Shown piece by piece: positions 1 through 8,340 of a DNA stretch of 64,000 bases. The notes under the pieces are model-generated. The model did no database searches and was not told the origin of the DNA. It worked only from the letters and a program-made list of their open reading frames with translations. The first letter of the stretch is position 1. Every line of letters begins with the position of its first letter. The DNA is from Gemmatimonadota bacterium (GTDB lineage: Bacteria; Gemmatimonadota; Gemmatimonadetes; Gemmatimonadales; Gemmatimonadaceae): assembly GCA_016704465.1 (NCBI GenBank), contig JADJAD010000006.1, forward strand, positions 372,001 to 436,000, written 5' to 3'. Both the position numbers and the translations under genes were made by a program.

Positions 1-1841
1 ACGGCGGGCGGACAGGTCCACCCCTGCAGCTGGGTGAGCGCCCGTCGCACCCGCGCCTGGAGCGCGTGATCCGCACTTCGGTCGGCAATGGGGAGCGCGG
101 CTTCGACGACAACCTTGGCCTCGTCGATTCGTCCCAGCGCCTGCAGCAGCATGCCCTTCGCGACGCGCGTGCGCACGGCGAGATCGATCCGGTCGATCGC
201 GAGCGCCGCCTCGTCGGCGTCGTCGAGGTAGCGCAGTCCCTCGGCCGGGCGGCCATCGAAGGCGATCGCGAGCCCAACACGCCGAAGCAGGCGCGCGCGT
301 GCAAGCGTATCGCCGACCGCGTCAGCCATGGCCAGCGCGCGGAGCCAGTGCGCGATGGCCCCGGTGCGATCGCCGGTGCGCTGGAGCGCGCGCGCAAGAT
401 CCTCCAGCAACGCTCGGTGCTCCAGGGCGTCGCGCGTGCCCTCCGACATCCCCTCGCAGAGCGCGACCGCGTCGCGGAGGAAGCGGGTCGCCTCCACGTC
501 GGCGTGCCGGTCGAGCGCTTCGCGTCCCGCCGCACTCATGTACCGCAGCGTGCGGGCATCGCCACCGTTCGCGCGCCCCTCAACAAGGTGCCGGGCGATC
601 ACCCCTGCCTGGGTGAGCGCCGCGTCGCCGAGCGCGCGCTCGAGCTCCTGAGCCGTCGACAGATGCAACGCCTGTCGACGGGCGGCCGTGAGTCCGGCGA
701 GCACCGTCAGTTGCAGCAGCGGATGGACGAACTCGTACTGGGGGACGTCGCCCTCGGCGATCTCGCGAAGCACCCGTCGGGCGCAGAGCCCATCCACGGC
801 ATCGGCGAGGCTCGGCGCATCGAGCGCCGCCACGGCCTGCAGCAACGGGAGCGTCGCGCGACCCCCGATGATCGCAGCCACCTCGGCCAGCCGCCGATGA
901 TCCGTCTCCAACTCTGCGAGTTGCCCCTGCAGCGCTTCGCGAATGGTCGCCGGAAGCCCGACGTCATCGAAGTCCGCCACCGTCCATTGCTCACCTTCCT
1001 GCCAGATACGTCTGGACTCGACGAGGTGGCGAATGAGCTGATCGACGAAGAGTGGGTTGCCACGCGAGCGTTCGTGTATCCGATCTCCCAGTCGCGCCGC
1101 TGCATCGCCCGTGAGCCCGAAGAGTTGATGCAGCAGCTCGAGAACGTCAAAGCGGGTCAGCGGTTCGAGGGAACGAACGACCGCATCGCCGCGAGCGAGC
1201 AGTGAGCGCTCCACGGTCCGAAGCGCACTCGGGAGCTCCTGCCCGTCGTTGGCGTAGCTGACGATCAACAGCACACGCGATTGCCCGAGCTGTCGCGCCA
1301 GGAAGTGCACGAGCTCTATCGACGATGGGTCGCTCCACTGCGCGTTCTCGAGCACGAGCAGGAGCGGCTGGCGCGCCCCGAGGCGAGTGAGGAACTGCGC
1401 GAAGTTCCAAAGGAGTCGTGTCTTGCGGTCGTCATCTCGGTTCGCCGACGCATCCACCAAGTCGGCCCCGAGTCCGAGACCGCGGAGGAGCGACCCGAGT
1501 TCGCGCTCGGCTCCGCGGGCAAGGACCGACAGCGCCCCCGCAGGCAGCTGCTTGAGTGCCGGAACGAGCGCGTCGGAGATCATCCCGTACGGCATCCCCG
1601 TTTCGGCCGCGTAGGCGCCACCGACGGCGACCATTACCTCTCGCCTCGCCGCCTCGCGGGCCAGCAGGCGGACGAGGCGCGTCTTCCCGATCCCACTCTC
1701 GCCCGCCAGAAAGATGCACTGGCCGCGACCGTCGATCACATCGTCCAGCGCCAGGCGCAGCGTGCCAAGCAGGGCACGTCGTCCTACCAGGGGGAGTTCC
1801 GTGTCGGCGATCGGGAGGACTCGTGAGTCGCTTGCGCGCAT
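1..1841 (-). CDS. AAA-ATPase regulator (LuxR/MalT-like), C-terminus off window
   Basis: One uninterrupted reading frame runs from an ATG at 1841 to the left edge (about 613 codons, no stop), so the C-terminus is missing. The N-terminus has a Walker A motif GESGIGKT at about residues 47-54. An AAA_16/NB-ARC-like ATPase region follows (LLLVLENAQWSD resembles Walker B), then a long helical region rich in Ala, Leu and Arg that looks like TPR repeats. Known relatives are large ATP-dependent transcription activators (LAL/MalT class), which carry a LuxR-type HTH at the far C-terminus, or adenylate-cyclase/kinase fusions. No DNA-binding domain is visible here, so the regulatory role is inferred. No strong ribosome binding site precedes the ATG; the frame is open further upstream, so the start may lie a little earlier. 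Confidence 0.75.
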   Translation of the reverse strand, partial: MRASDSRVLPIADTELPLVGRRALLGTLRLALDDVIDGRGQCIFLAGESGIGKTRLVRLLAREAARREVMVAVGGAYAAETGMPYGMISDALVPALKQLPAGALSVLARGAERELGSLLRGLGLGADLVDASANRDDDRKTRLLWNFAQFLTRLGARQPLLLVLENAQWSDPSSIELVHFLARQLGQSRVLLIVSYANDGQELPSALRTVERSLLARGDAVVRSLEPLTRFDVLELLHQLFGLTGDAAARLGDRIHERSRGNPLFVDQLIRHLVESRRIWQEGEQWTVADFDDVGLPATIREALQGQLAELETDHRRLAEVAAIIGGRATLPLLQAVAALDAPSLADAVDGLCARRVLREIAEGDVPQYEFVHPLLQLTVLAGLTAARRQALHLSTAQELERALGDAALTQAGVIARHLVEGRANGGDARTLRYMSAAGREALDRHADVEATRFLRDAVALCEGMSEGTRDALEHRALLEDLARALQRTGDRTGAIAHWLRALAMADAVGDTLARARLLRRVGLAIAFDGRPAEGLRYLDDADEAALAIDRIDLAVRTRVAKGMLLQALGRIDEAKVVVEAALPIADRSADHALQARVRRALTQLQGWTCPPA

Positions 1842-2284
1842 CGGGACGCAGAGTGCACCGAAGTCTGACTTTGGAAAGCGCCAAGACGCGTGACGCGCCC
1901 GGCTGACGAGGCGAGCAAAGCGTGCCCAGCAGTGCTGCAGGCGCGACGAACCACAGCGTCCGCCGGGTAGCCACGCGAGGCGAATGAGACCAGTATGTCG
2001 CTGTCGGTCCACTAGTCTGCCTACCCCGGCTTGGCACCGCTAGGGGTGGGTGGAACGCGTCCCCGGCTCCACCGGCCGGCGATTCACCCCGGACGAACGC
2101 TCTGACCGCTTGAGCACCGCCCACGCTCCCGATCGCGCGTTCGACGCGCTCGCGATAGTCGGTATGAAGCGGCGGCTGGTCCTCCGCGGTCTCGTGGCGC
2201 CACGCATCGCCCCACCACTATACCGTGCGCTCACCGCGTACCGACGGGACGCACATCGGAAGACCAGCCACCATGGAGAGGTGA
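1842..2284. other. Intergenic region, no gene seen
   Basis: Only short overlapping frames of arginine- and proline-rich low-complexity type are present, with no ribosome binding site or family signature. It presumably holds the promoter of the AAA-ATPase gene to the left. It ends at an IS110 remnant. Confidence 0.4.
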
Positions 2285-2407
2285 GGCCTGGATCTGTACA
2301 AACGAGAGAGCCAGCTGGAGGTCAAGGCGGATGACGGGACGATAGCGGACCGCCGCGTCGCGACCAGTCGGGAGCGGTTCACCGCCGCACTCGACGGTCG
2401 GCCTCGG
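2285..2407 (+). pseudogene. IS110-family transposase remnant (N-terminal piece)
   Basis: The frame at 2285 reads GLDLYKRESQL followed by ADDGTIADRR and VATSRERF, ending near DGRPR. This matches the N-terminal RuvC-like start of IS110/IS116/IS902 transposases (pattern GLDxHKRxxQLxVxxxDG...RRxxTxRxRF). A TGA lies immediately upstream at 2282-2284, and after about 41 residues similarity ends at once, so only about 10% of a normal transposase of around 350-400 residues remains. It marks old insertion-sequence activity beside the DUF305/LVIVD pair. The family assignment is by recognition only. Confidence 0.55.
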
Positions 2408-2852
2408 TCGATGATTCATGCGCCAGATTTCTCTCCCCTTCTTTTCAGTGATTCCAGAGAATCGTCGAGATCGCGCTGGATCGTCGAGCGTGCTGCCGAC
2501 CGCGAGGACGGCCGGCGCATGAGGTCGTCAAAGGCGCGCACGCCCCCCCGTGCTCCTTGTCGGCCACGAATCAGTCCCCGCTGTAGTCGAACCTGACCCG
2601 GTTCCGAAGACCCCGCTGCGGTCGGGTGGCCAAGCGGCTGCGGATGGTACGGCTTGCGGCTGCGAGCAGGCTGGACGCGCGCGTTGGCCGTGGGCTGCAT
2701 GGCGGCGGTGTGGGGTACGGTCTGGCGCACATGGCCACGCGCACCACGGCATGGCGTCGCGCTCGCCGCGCGGGTATTCGCCGCCACCTCGCCCAACTCC
2801 TTGAGCCAGCCCGCCGTAAGCAGTACGATCCCCACGCCTCCAACGCCCGGCC
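2408..2852. other. Intergenic region, no gene seen
   Basis: About 445 bases between the IS110 remnant and the DUF305 gene. Several frames are open on both strands but all look like GC-driven shadows. It probably contains the DUF305 promoter, though no clear -35/-10 pair was recognised. Confidence 0.35.
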
Positions 2853-3482
2853 ATGACTCCGATCCCGCGCCTCGCCATAACCGCCCTCGCGCTCGCTAGC
2901 GCCTCCATGCTCCCGCCCGGCACGCTGCGCGCGCAGAATGCCCCCGTCGGCATCGCCGCGCTCAAGCACACCGCGGCCGACGTGCACTTCATGTCGGGGA
3001 TGATCCACCACCATGCGCAGGCGGTGCTGATCGCGAAGTGGGCCCCCACACACGGGGCTAGCGCCGAGCTGCAACGGCTGTGCGAGCGCATCGTCGTCGG
3101 GCAGCGCGACGAGATCGACCTGATGCAGAACTGGCTGCGCGACAAGGGAGAGCCGGTCCCCGAGGCAACCGACGCCGGACCGATGAAGACGCAGCACGAA
3201 GGGATGACCCATGAGATGGTCATGCCCGGGATGCTCAGCGCCGACGACCTCAAGGCGCTCGATGCCTCGAGCGGGGCCGCCTTCGACACGCTCTTCCTCA
3301 CCTTCATGATCCGGCACCACGAGGGGGCGCTGACGATGGTCGAGGAGCTGCTCGCCTCGCCCGGCGCCGCACAGGACGAGACGGTCTTCCGCTTCCAGTC
3401 CGATGTCTTCGCCGACCAGTCGACGGAGATCCGTGTGATGCAGCAGATGCTCGCGGCGCGTGGGGTGCGCAACGGTGCCTGA
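2853..3482 (+). CDS. DUF305 family exported protein
   Basis: A 209-residue protein with a signal peptide (hydrophobic segment to about residue 27, cleavage near LRAQ-NA). DUF305 proteins are ferritin-like helical bundles often linked to metal stress; their chemistry is not settled. Diagnostic motifs are FMSGMIHHHAQAV at about residues 47-59 and FMIRHHEGAL in the second half, giving repeated His pairs that could bind metal, plus Met-rich stretches (MKTQHEGMTHEMVMPGM). The length is normal for the family. The gene lies directly upstream of an LVIVD-repeat lipoprotein with only about 58 bases between, so the two are probably co-transcribed. The same two-gene arrangement recurs at 49.7-52.2 kb. 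Periplasmic location is inferred from the signal peptide. Confidence 0.88.
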   Translation: MTPIPRLAITALALASASMLPPGTLRAQNAPVGIAALKHTAADVHFMSGMIHHHAQAVLIAKWAPTHGASAELQRLCERIVVGQRDEIDLMQNWLRDKGEPVPEATDAGPMKTQHEGMTHEMVMPGMLSADDLKALDASSGAAFDTLFLTFMIRHHEGALTMVEELLASPGAAQDETVFRFQSDVFADQSTEIRVMQQMLAARGVRNGA

Positions 3483-3540
3483 CATAAGCGTCTTCCCATT
3501 CCCGCCCCGCCGTCCCCTCGTCCCCCCGCCAGGAGTCGCC

Positions 3541-5361
3541 ATGCACGCTCCACCCGTCCGTCCCCGCACGTCCCGCTGGTCCGCACGCCTGACGCACGCC
3601 GCCGCGCTCGTGGTCGTCGCGGGGTGCGCGCGCACGGCGATCGTCGTCCCTGCCCCAGCTCCCACCCCCGACCCGCGTGTCGGGCTCAAGGCGGGGCTCA
3701 CCGACGCGGGTGAGGCGATCTGGAACCTCGGCTTCGTCTCCAACGTCCCCTCGCCGCCGGGCTTCGAGGGGGTCACGAACTCGGACCTGGCCTTCCGTGG
3801 CAACTACGCGATCCAGGGCAACTACAACGGATTCAACATCTGGGATATCTCCAACGCTCGGCAGCCGAAGTTGGTCAAGTCGACCCTGTGCCCGGCCTCG
3901 CAGAGCGATGTCTCGGTCTACAAGCACCTGCTCTTCGTGTCGGCCGAGGGGCTGAGCGGGCGCACCGACTGCGGGACACAGGGGGTGCAGGACACGGTGA
4001 GCACCGTCCGCATCCGCGGGATCCGCATCTACGATGCGACCAACATCGCCGACCCCAAGTACGTCGGCAACGTGCAGACGTGCCGCGGCTCGCATACGCA
4101 CACGGTGGTCGAGGATCCGAAGGACAAGGAGAACGTCTACATCTACATCTCGGGCTCGTCCGGGGTGCGCTCGCCTAACGAGCTCCCCGGCTGCTCAGGG
4201 ACGTCGCCCGATAACGACCCCAACTCGTCGCTCTTCCGCATCGAGGTGATCCAGGTCCCGCTGGCGCGCCCGCAGGACGCGAAGGTGATCAACAACGCGC
4301 GCATCTTCGAGGGTCTCACCGCACCGGCGCGTCACGCCGACGTGATGACCGCCGAGGACTCCGCGCGCATGGCCGCGCGCGCCGCCTCGCAGCCCGCCCG
4401 TGCACCGCGTCCCGCACCGATGCGCGGCGGCGGCCCCACGCAGTGCCACGACATCACGGTCTATCCCGCCCTCGGCCTGGCCGGCGGCGCCTGCGGCGGC
4501 TACGGCCTGCTGCTCGACATCAGCGACGTGAAGAACCCGATCCGCATCGACGCCGCGGCCGACTCGAACTTCGCCTTCTGGCACTCGGCGACGTTCAGCA
4601 ACGACGGCACGAAGATCCTCTTCACCGACGAATGGGGCGGCGGAAGCGCGCCGCGCTGCCGGTCGACTGACAAGCCGGAGTGGGGGGCGAACGCGCTCTT
4701 CACCATCGAGAACCGGAAGCTCAAGTTCCACTCGTACTACAAGATCCCGGCGCCGCAGACGAGCCAGGAGAACTGTGTTGCGCACAACGGCTCGCTCATC
4801 CCGATCCCGGGGCGCGACGTCATGGTGCAGGGGTGGTACCAGGGGGGGATCTCGATCTTCGACTGGAGCGACGTCAAGAACGCCAAGGAGATCGCCTACC
4901 ATGACCGCGGCCCCGTGAACGGGGAGAAGCTGGTGAGCGGCGGCTCGTGGTCGGTCTACTGGTACAACGGCAACATCGTTTCGTCCGAGATCGCGCGCGG
5001 CATGGACGTCTTCGAACTCAAGCCGAGCGAGTTCATCTCGCAGAACGAGATCGACGCGGCGAAGACGGTGCAGTGGAACGAGCTGAACGCGCAGGGGCAG
5101 CCGAAGATCGTCTGGCCGCCGAGCTTCGCGCTGGCGCGTGCGTACGTGGACCAGCTCGAGCGTGGCAAGTGCCTCTCTACCTCTCGCATTGCCGCCGTGC
5201 GCGGGGAGTTGTCCAGCGCCGAGCGGGCGGCCGGTGCGGCGCGTCAGGGGGCGCTCACCACGTTGTCGTCGCAGTTGGCCGGCGAGGCCGCGGGGTCGTG
5301 CGACGCCAAGCGTGTGCGCTCGCTCTCCGATGCGGTGAAGGACCTGGCGGTCGTGAGCTAG
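3541..5361 (+). CDS. LVIVD repeat-containing lipoprotein
   Basis: A 606-residue protein. The ATG at 3541 is chosen because AGGAG lies 8 bases upstream and the translated N-terminus is a lipoprotein signal with lipobox VVAGC; an upstream in-frame start at 3460 overlaps the previous gene and lacks these. The body carries LVIVD-type beta-propeller repeats (GFNIWDISN, GIRIYDATN, GISIFDWSD) and conserved GSHTH (about residue 182), QCHD (about 301), DEWGGG (about 362) and AHNGS (about 414) stretches rich in His, Cys and Asp that look like metal ligands. The family is a predicted extracytoplasmic beta-propeller of unknown activity. It follows the DUF305 gene as a likely operon partner and is followed by a good terminator. 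A paralogue lies at 49700-51532. Confidence 0.88.
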   Translation: MHAPPVRPRTSRWSARLTHAAALVVVAGCARTAIVVPAPAPTPDPRVGLKAGLTDAGEAIWNLGFVSNVPSPPGFEGVTNSDLAFRGNYAIQGNYNGFNIWDISNARQPKLVKSTLCPASQSDVSVYKHLLFVSAEGLSGRTDCGTQGVQDTVSTVRIRGIRIYDATNIADPKYVGNVQTCRGSHTHTVVEDPKDKENVYIYISGSSGVRSPNELPGCSGTSPDNDPNSSLFRIEVIQVPLARPQDAKVINNARIFEGLTAPARHADVMTAEDSARMAARAASQPARAPRPAPMRGGGPTQCHDITVYPALGLAGGACGGYGLLLDISDVKNPIRIDAAADSNFAFWHSATFSNDGTKILFTDEWGGGSAPRCRSTDKPEWGANALFTIENRKLKFHSYYKIPAPQTSQENCVAHNGSLIPIPGRDVMVQGWYQGGISIFDWSDVKNAKEIAYHDRGPVNGEKLVSGGSWSVYWYNGNIVSSEIARGMDVFELKPSEFISQNEIDAAKTVQWNELNAQGQPKIVWPPSFALARAYVDQLERGKCLSTSRIAAVRGELSSAERAAGAARQGALTTLSSQLAGEAAGSCDAKRVRSLSDAVKDLAVVS

Positions 5362-5385
5362 TCGCCGCGCACCGCGAGGACCGAA

Positions 5386-5421
5386 CGGGAGGCGTCGCTG
5401 CGGACGCCTCCCGCTCTATTT
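5386..5421 (+). terminator. Rho-independent terminator after LVIVD gene
   Basis: Perfect 11-bp inverted repeat CGGGAGGCGTC / GACGCCTCCCG with a 6-base loop, followed by CTCTATTT. It starts 25 bases after the LVIVD stop codon and should end the DUF305-LVIVD transcript. Confidence 0.75.
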
Positions 5422-5865
5422 CGAGGAGTCGCTCATGCACCGCACCCGGCGGCGAGCGCGACCTTCGACTACCAGGACGTTGTCCTCGTTCACGCGCGCG
5501 GTTCCTTCAGCACGCCGCCATGCACCCGAAGGCGCAGCACCTGCTCACTGACCGCAACTGCGGCTGGTAGAGCCGAGCCGACACGCAGACTCGGCGTGTA
5601 CGGCTTGCAGCTGGTCGAGCGCTACAAGCGAGGAGTGGGCGCGCGCCTGACCACCGAGTCCCATGCTTGCGACTGCTCGGAACCCGCCGCTTCGCCCATG
5701 TGGCGCGATAGCTCTGCGCACGCTGCCTATCGACCACCCAGCCGAGGTCGCTTTTGTCGAAGTCGTGCGGCTGACGATGTCCATTTCCGAGCCGATTCGG
5801 CGCCACTCCCAGTAGTGCGCGTCCGAACGACGGCGGCGCACTCCACCGCGGCCACAGGGGGCGTC
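5422..5865. other. Intergenic region upstream of surface lipoprotein
   Basis: About 440 bases with frames open on both strands but no recognisable protein family. The lipoprotein frame is open leftwards to 5596, but the residues encoded there are unlike a secreted N-terminus. It must hold the promoter for the gene at 5866; no convincing core promoter was found by eye. Confidence 0.35.
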
Positions 5866-8232
5866 ATGCAGGTTTCGGATGCAGCACGGATCGGGGCATT
5901 TTCACTGATGACCAGCGCGATCGCGGCATGCATCGCGGCGCCGGTGGAGGCGCCGGATGTGATGCGCACGCCACCTGCCGTCGAGGCCCCCGCCCGCTAC
6001 GTCAGCTCGGCGACATGCACGCGCCGTTGGAATGCGGCGGTCGATGGCATGTGGGACGATGCGGTACGGTGGAAACCGCTCGGCGTACCGACTGCCTTCG
6101 ATACGGTCTGCATCCAGACGGCAGGGAGCTACGTGGTCACGGTACGCAATGCTGTGCCGACGGTGGCTGTCCTGCAACTGGGCGACTCGGTCTCGCGCCC
6201 GACGCTCGAGGTGGAGTCCGGGGGAGTGCTGAACGTCAAGGGCGCGATCTCGAACTATCCCGCGTCGACGCTCGCCCTCGGTACGGACGTCGGGTCGACC
6301 GTCAGCTGCTCTCACCTGTACAACGAGGGAACCGTTCGCGTGCTCTCGTCGACCAGCGCGAACGCCTCGGCACGGATCGACTGCACGTACTTGATGAACT
6401 ACGGTGCCCTCATCCTGGCCGGGCGGACCACCCTCAACGCCAGCGGCTGGTCTCCGGAGTTCAGAAACAGCGGCACCATCGTGGTGACGGCCCCCGACCC
6501 CGTGCACTACGCCTTCACCCCGACCAAGGGCTACACGTATGTGTGGATGACCGCGGGCGACATCAGCGGCACCCAGTCCTTGATGTTCGAACGAGGGGTG
6601 GGATCGGGGAGCTTCGCCCACTTCAACTGGACGGGTGGCTCGATCCAGCCGAACTCCGCCGCCCCGTCCAGGTCCGTCGTGCACGTCACGAACTTCAAGA
6701 CGGCGACGGCCTACCCCGCGTCGAGTGGCACGGTGAACGTGCTCGGCGGCGGCGTGAACGACACGACCGACGTGGAGATCCTGTCGGACAGCACGCACGC
6801 GATCATCGAGGGCCAGTCGACGCATTTCCAACTGTTCGACAACATTGGGACGCTCGACTTGCTTGCGGTGGGTTCCACCTATTCGCGTGCGAGCGTCAGC
6901 TTGTTCAGCAACTTCGGGACGATCAACGTGCTGCGCGCCACGACCTTCGACGTGACCAAGCTGGACAATCACGGTACCATCGTGCTCTCGGCGAACCTGA
7001 CGTTCTCGCGCCCGAGCGGCTATCTCCAGAACTTCGGGAATGTGCGCGTCATCGGGAGTCGACGCCTGATCATGGGGTCCACGACCGAGTTCCGCTCTGA
7101 CTTCGGAACGCAAGTCGGCACGTTGCAGCTCTCGAATGCGTCGCTGACCGGTCGTGGGACCGTCGGCGACATCGTGTCGACAGGGGGCTCGATCCGTCCT
7201 GGATTCGGCCTCACCGAACCAGGCACGCTCAGTGCATCGTCGGTCACGCTCGACGCGGCCAGCGGCGTCTCGATCGACCTCGCCGGCGATACGCCCGGCA
7301 CCTATGACCAACTCGCGGTGGCTGGCAGCGTGACCTATGGTGGCAAGCTCGCCATCACGTCCGCTTCGACGTTCATCGGCGGCGCCTGCGGGCAGGTGAT
7401 CCCGATCATCACCGACCAGTCTACCGCTGGGCGAGGCGCGTTCGCCTCCACGTTCGGCTTCGCCCCGCTCACCTTCGCCCATGCATGGCGCGCGTACAAT
7501 CCCACCGGCTCGTACAACCTGGCAGGGTTCAATCCCCTGTCGCCGCTGCACGCAACGAAGATCTCCCTGGCGGTAACCGAGGGCGGCGCCAGCGACAGCT
7601 TCTTGCTCTGCCTCGGAGGTCGGGCGCCGAACGCGAACGTGAAGATCGTCGCCGGTTCTCTGCTCGGACAATCCGTCGCGACCCCCACGCCGGCCGTCTT
7701 CACCGTGACGGACTGGATGCTCCCGCGCACGTTCACCGTGTCGGCGATCAACGATGTCGTGGTCGAGGCCGAGGTCACCGACGACCTGCAGCTGACCGTC
7801 GGCAGCGCGGACCCGTTCTACGCCGCGCTGGCCATCGCATCCCGGCCAGTCACCGTGACCGATAACGACGGAAATGCCGATCTGTCCATCTCGCTCGTCG
7901 AGGTCCCGGCCTCCACCGCCGTTGGGCAGGTGTTCGACTTCACCGTGGTGGTCACGAACAACGGGCGGACCCTCAGCACGGGGGGGACCATCACCATTCC
8001 AGCCACTGGGAATTTCGAGGTCCAGTCCGTCGTCACCGCCGGCTGCAACTGGACGACGTCGTACGTGACCTGTCCCTTCACGACGACCGCTGTCGGGGCG
8101 ACGAAGGTGTTCGTCATTTTCGTCAGGGCCATCGCGAGCGGCAACACCACCATCACCGCGACCGTCACTGGACAGCAACCCGATGCAGTCCCTGCGAACA
8201 ACAGTGCGGCGGCGCTGTTCGTGGCGCAGTAG
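5866..8232 (+). CDS. Large surface lipoprotein, beta-helix-like with C-terminal DUF11 domain
   Basis: 788 residues from the ATG at 5866, which has AGGGGG just upstream and gives a lipoprotein signal (lipobox AIAAC). The same frame is open 90 codons upstream, but that part is not protein-like. Residues about 40-480 are repetitive, rich in Gly, Thr, Asn and Ser with recurring NxGTIxVL/NYGALILAG-type units, as in parallel beta-helix adhesins. A segment near residues 560-665 (ISLAVTEGGASDSF... to VTVTDNDG) resembles a Calx-beta fold. The last 115 residues match DUF11, including VVVTNNGRT and VPANNSAA. No catalytic motif is seen. It is likely cell-surface and structural or adhesive. The DUF11 call is firm, the rest is inference. 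Confidence 0.7.
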   Translation: MQVSDAARIGAFSLMTSAIAACIAAPVEAPDVMRTPPAVEAPARYVSSATCTRRWNAAVDGMWDDAVRWKPLGVPTAFDTVCIQTAGSYVVTVRNAVPTVAVLQLGDSVSRPTLEVESGGVLNVKGAISNYPASTLALGTDVGSTVSCSHLYNEGTVRVLSSTSANASARIDCTYLMNYGALILAGRTTLNASGWSPEFRNSGTIVVTAPDPVHYAFTPTKGYTYVWMTAGDISGTQSLMFERGVGSGSFAHFNWTGGSIQPNSAAPSRSVVHVTNFKTATAYPASSGTVNVLGGGVNDTTDVEILSDSTHAIIEGQSTHFQLFDNIGTLDLLAVGSTYSRASVSLFSNFGTINVLRATTFDVTKLDNHGTIVLSANLTFSRPSGYLQNFGNVRVIGSRRLIMGSTTEFRSDFGTQVGTLQLSNASLTGRGTVGDIVSTGGSIRPGFGLTEPGTLSASSVTLDAASGVSIDLAGDTPGTYDQLAVAGSVTYGGKLAITSASTFIGGACGQVIPIITDQSTAGRGAFASTFGFAPLTFAHAWRAYNPTGSYNLAGFNPLSPLHATKISLAVTEGGASDSFLLCLGGRAPNANVKIVAGSLLGQSVATPTPAVFTVTDWMLPRTFTVSAINDVVVEAEVTDDLQLTVGSADPFYAALAIASRPVTVTDNDGNADLSISLVEVPASTAVGQVFDFTVVVTNNGRTLSTGGTITIPATGNFEVQSVVTAGCNWTTSYVTCPFTTTAVGATKVFVIFVRAIASGNTTITATVTGQQPDAVPANNSAAALFVAQ

Positions 8233-8340
8233 GGCGCCGCACGGCGTGGAGGGCCGCGCAGCGGTGGCGCGAATGCAGTCATCGTGCTTGACTGCACCCG
8301 TCGACAGGTCGTATCTCCGGTGTCCCCTCTGGAGCAGTCC

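Noticed and set aside
66..1205. 379-codon open frame on the plus strand
   Set aside because: Antisense to the AAA-ATPase gene, whose Walker A motif and continuous frame are convincing.
2571..3803. 410-codon open frame on the minus strand
   Set aside because: Covers the DUF305 gene in antisense; Arg/Pro-rich with no motif.
5902..8178. 758-codon open frame on the minus strand
   Set aside because: It lies opposite the surface lipoprotein, is very rich in Arg, Asp, Gly and His, and has no domain or ribosome binding site; a GC-driven shadow.
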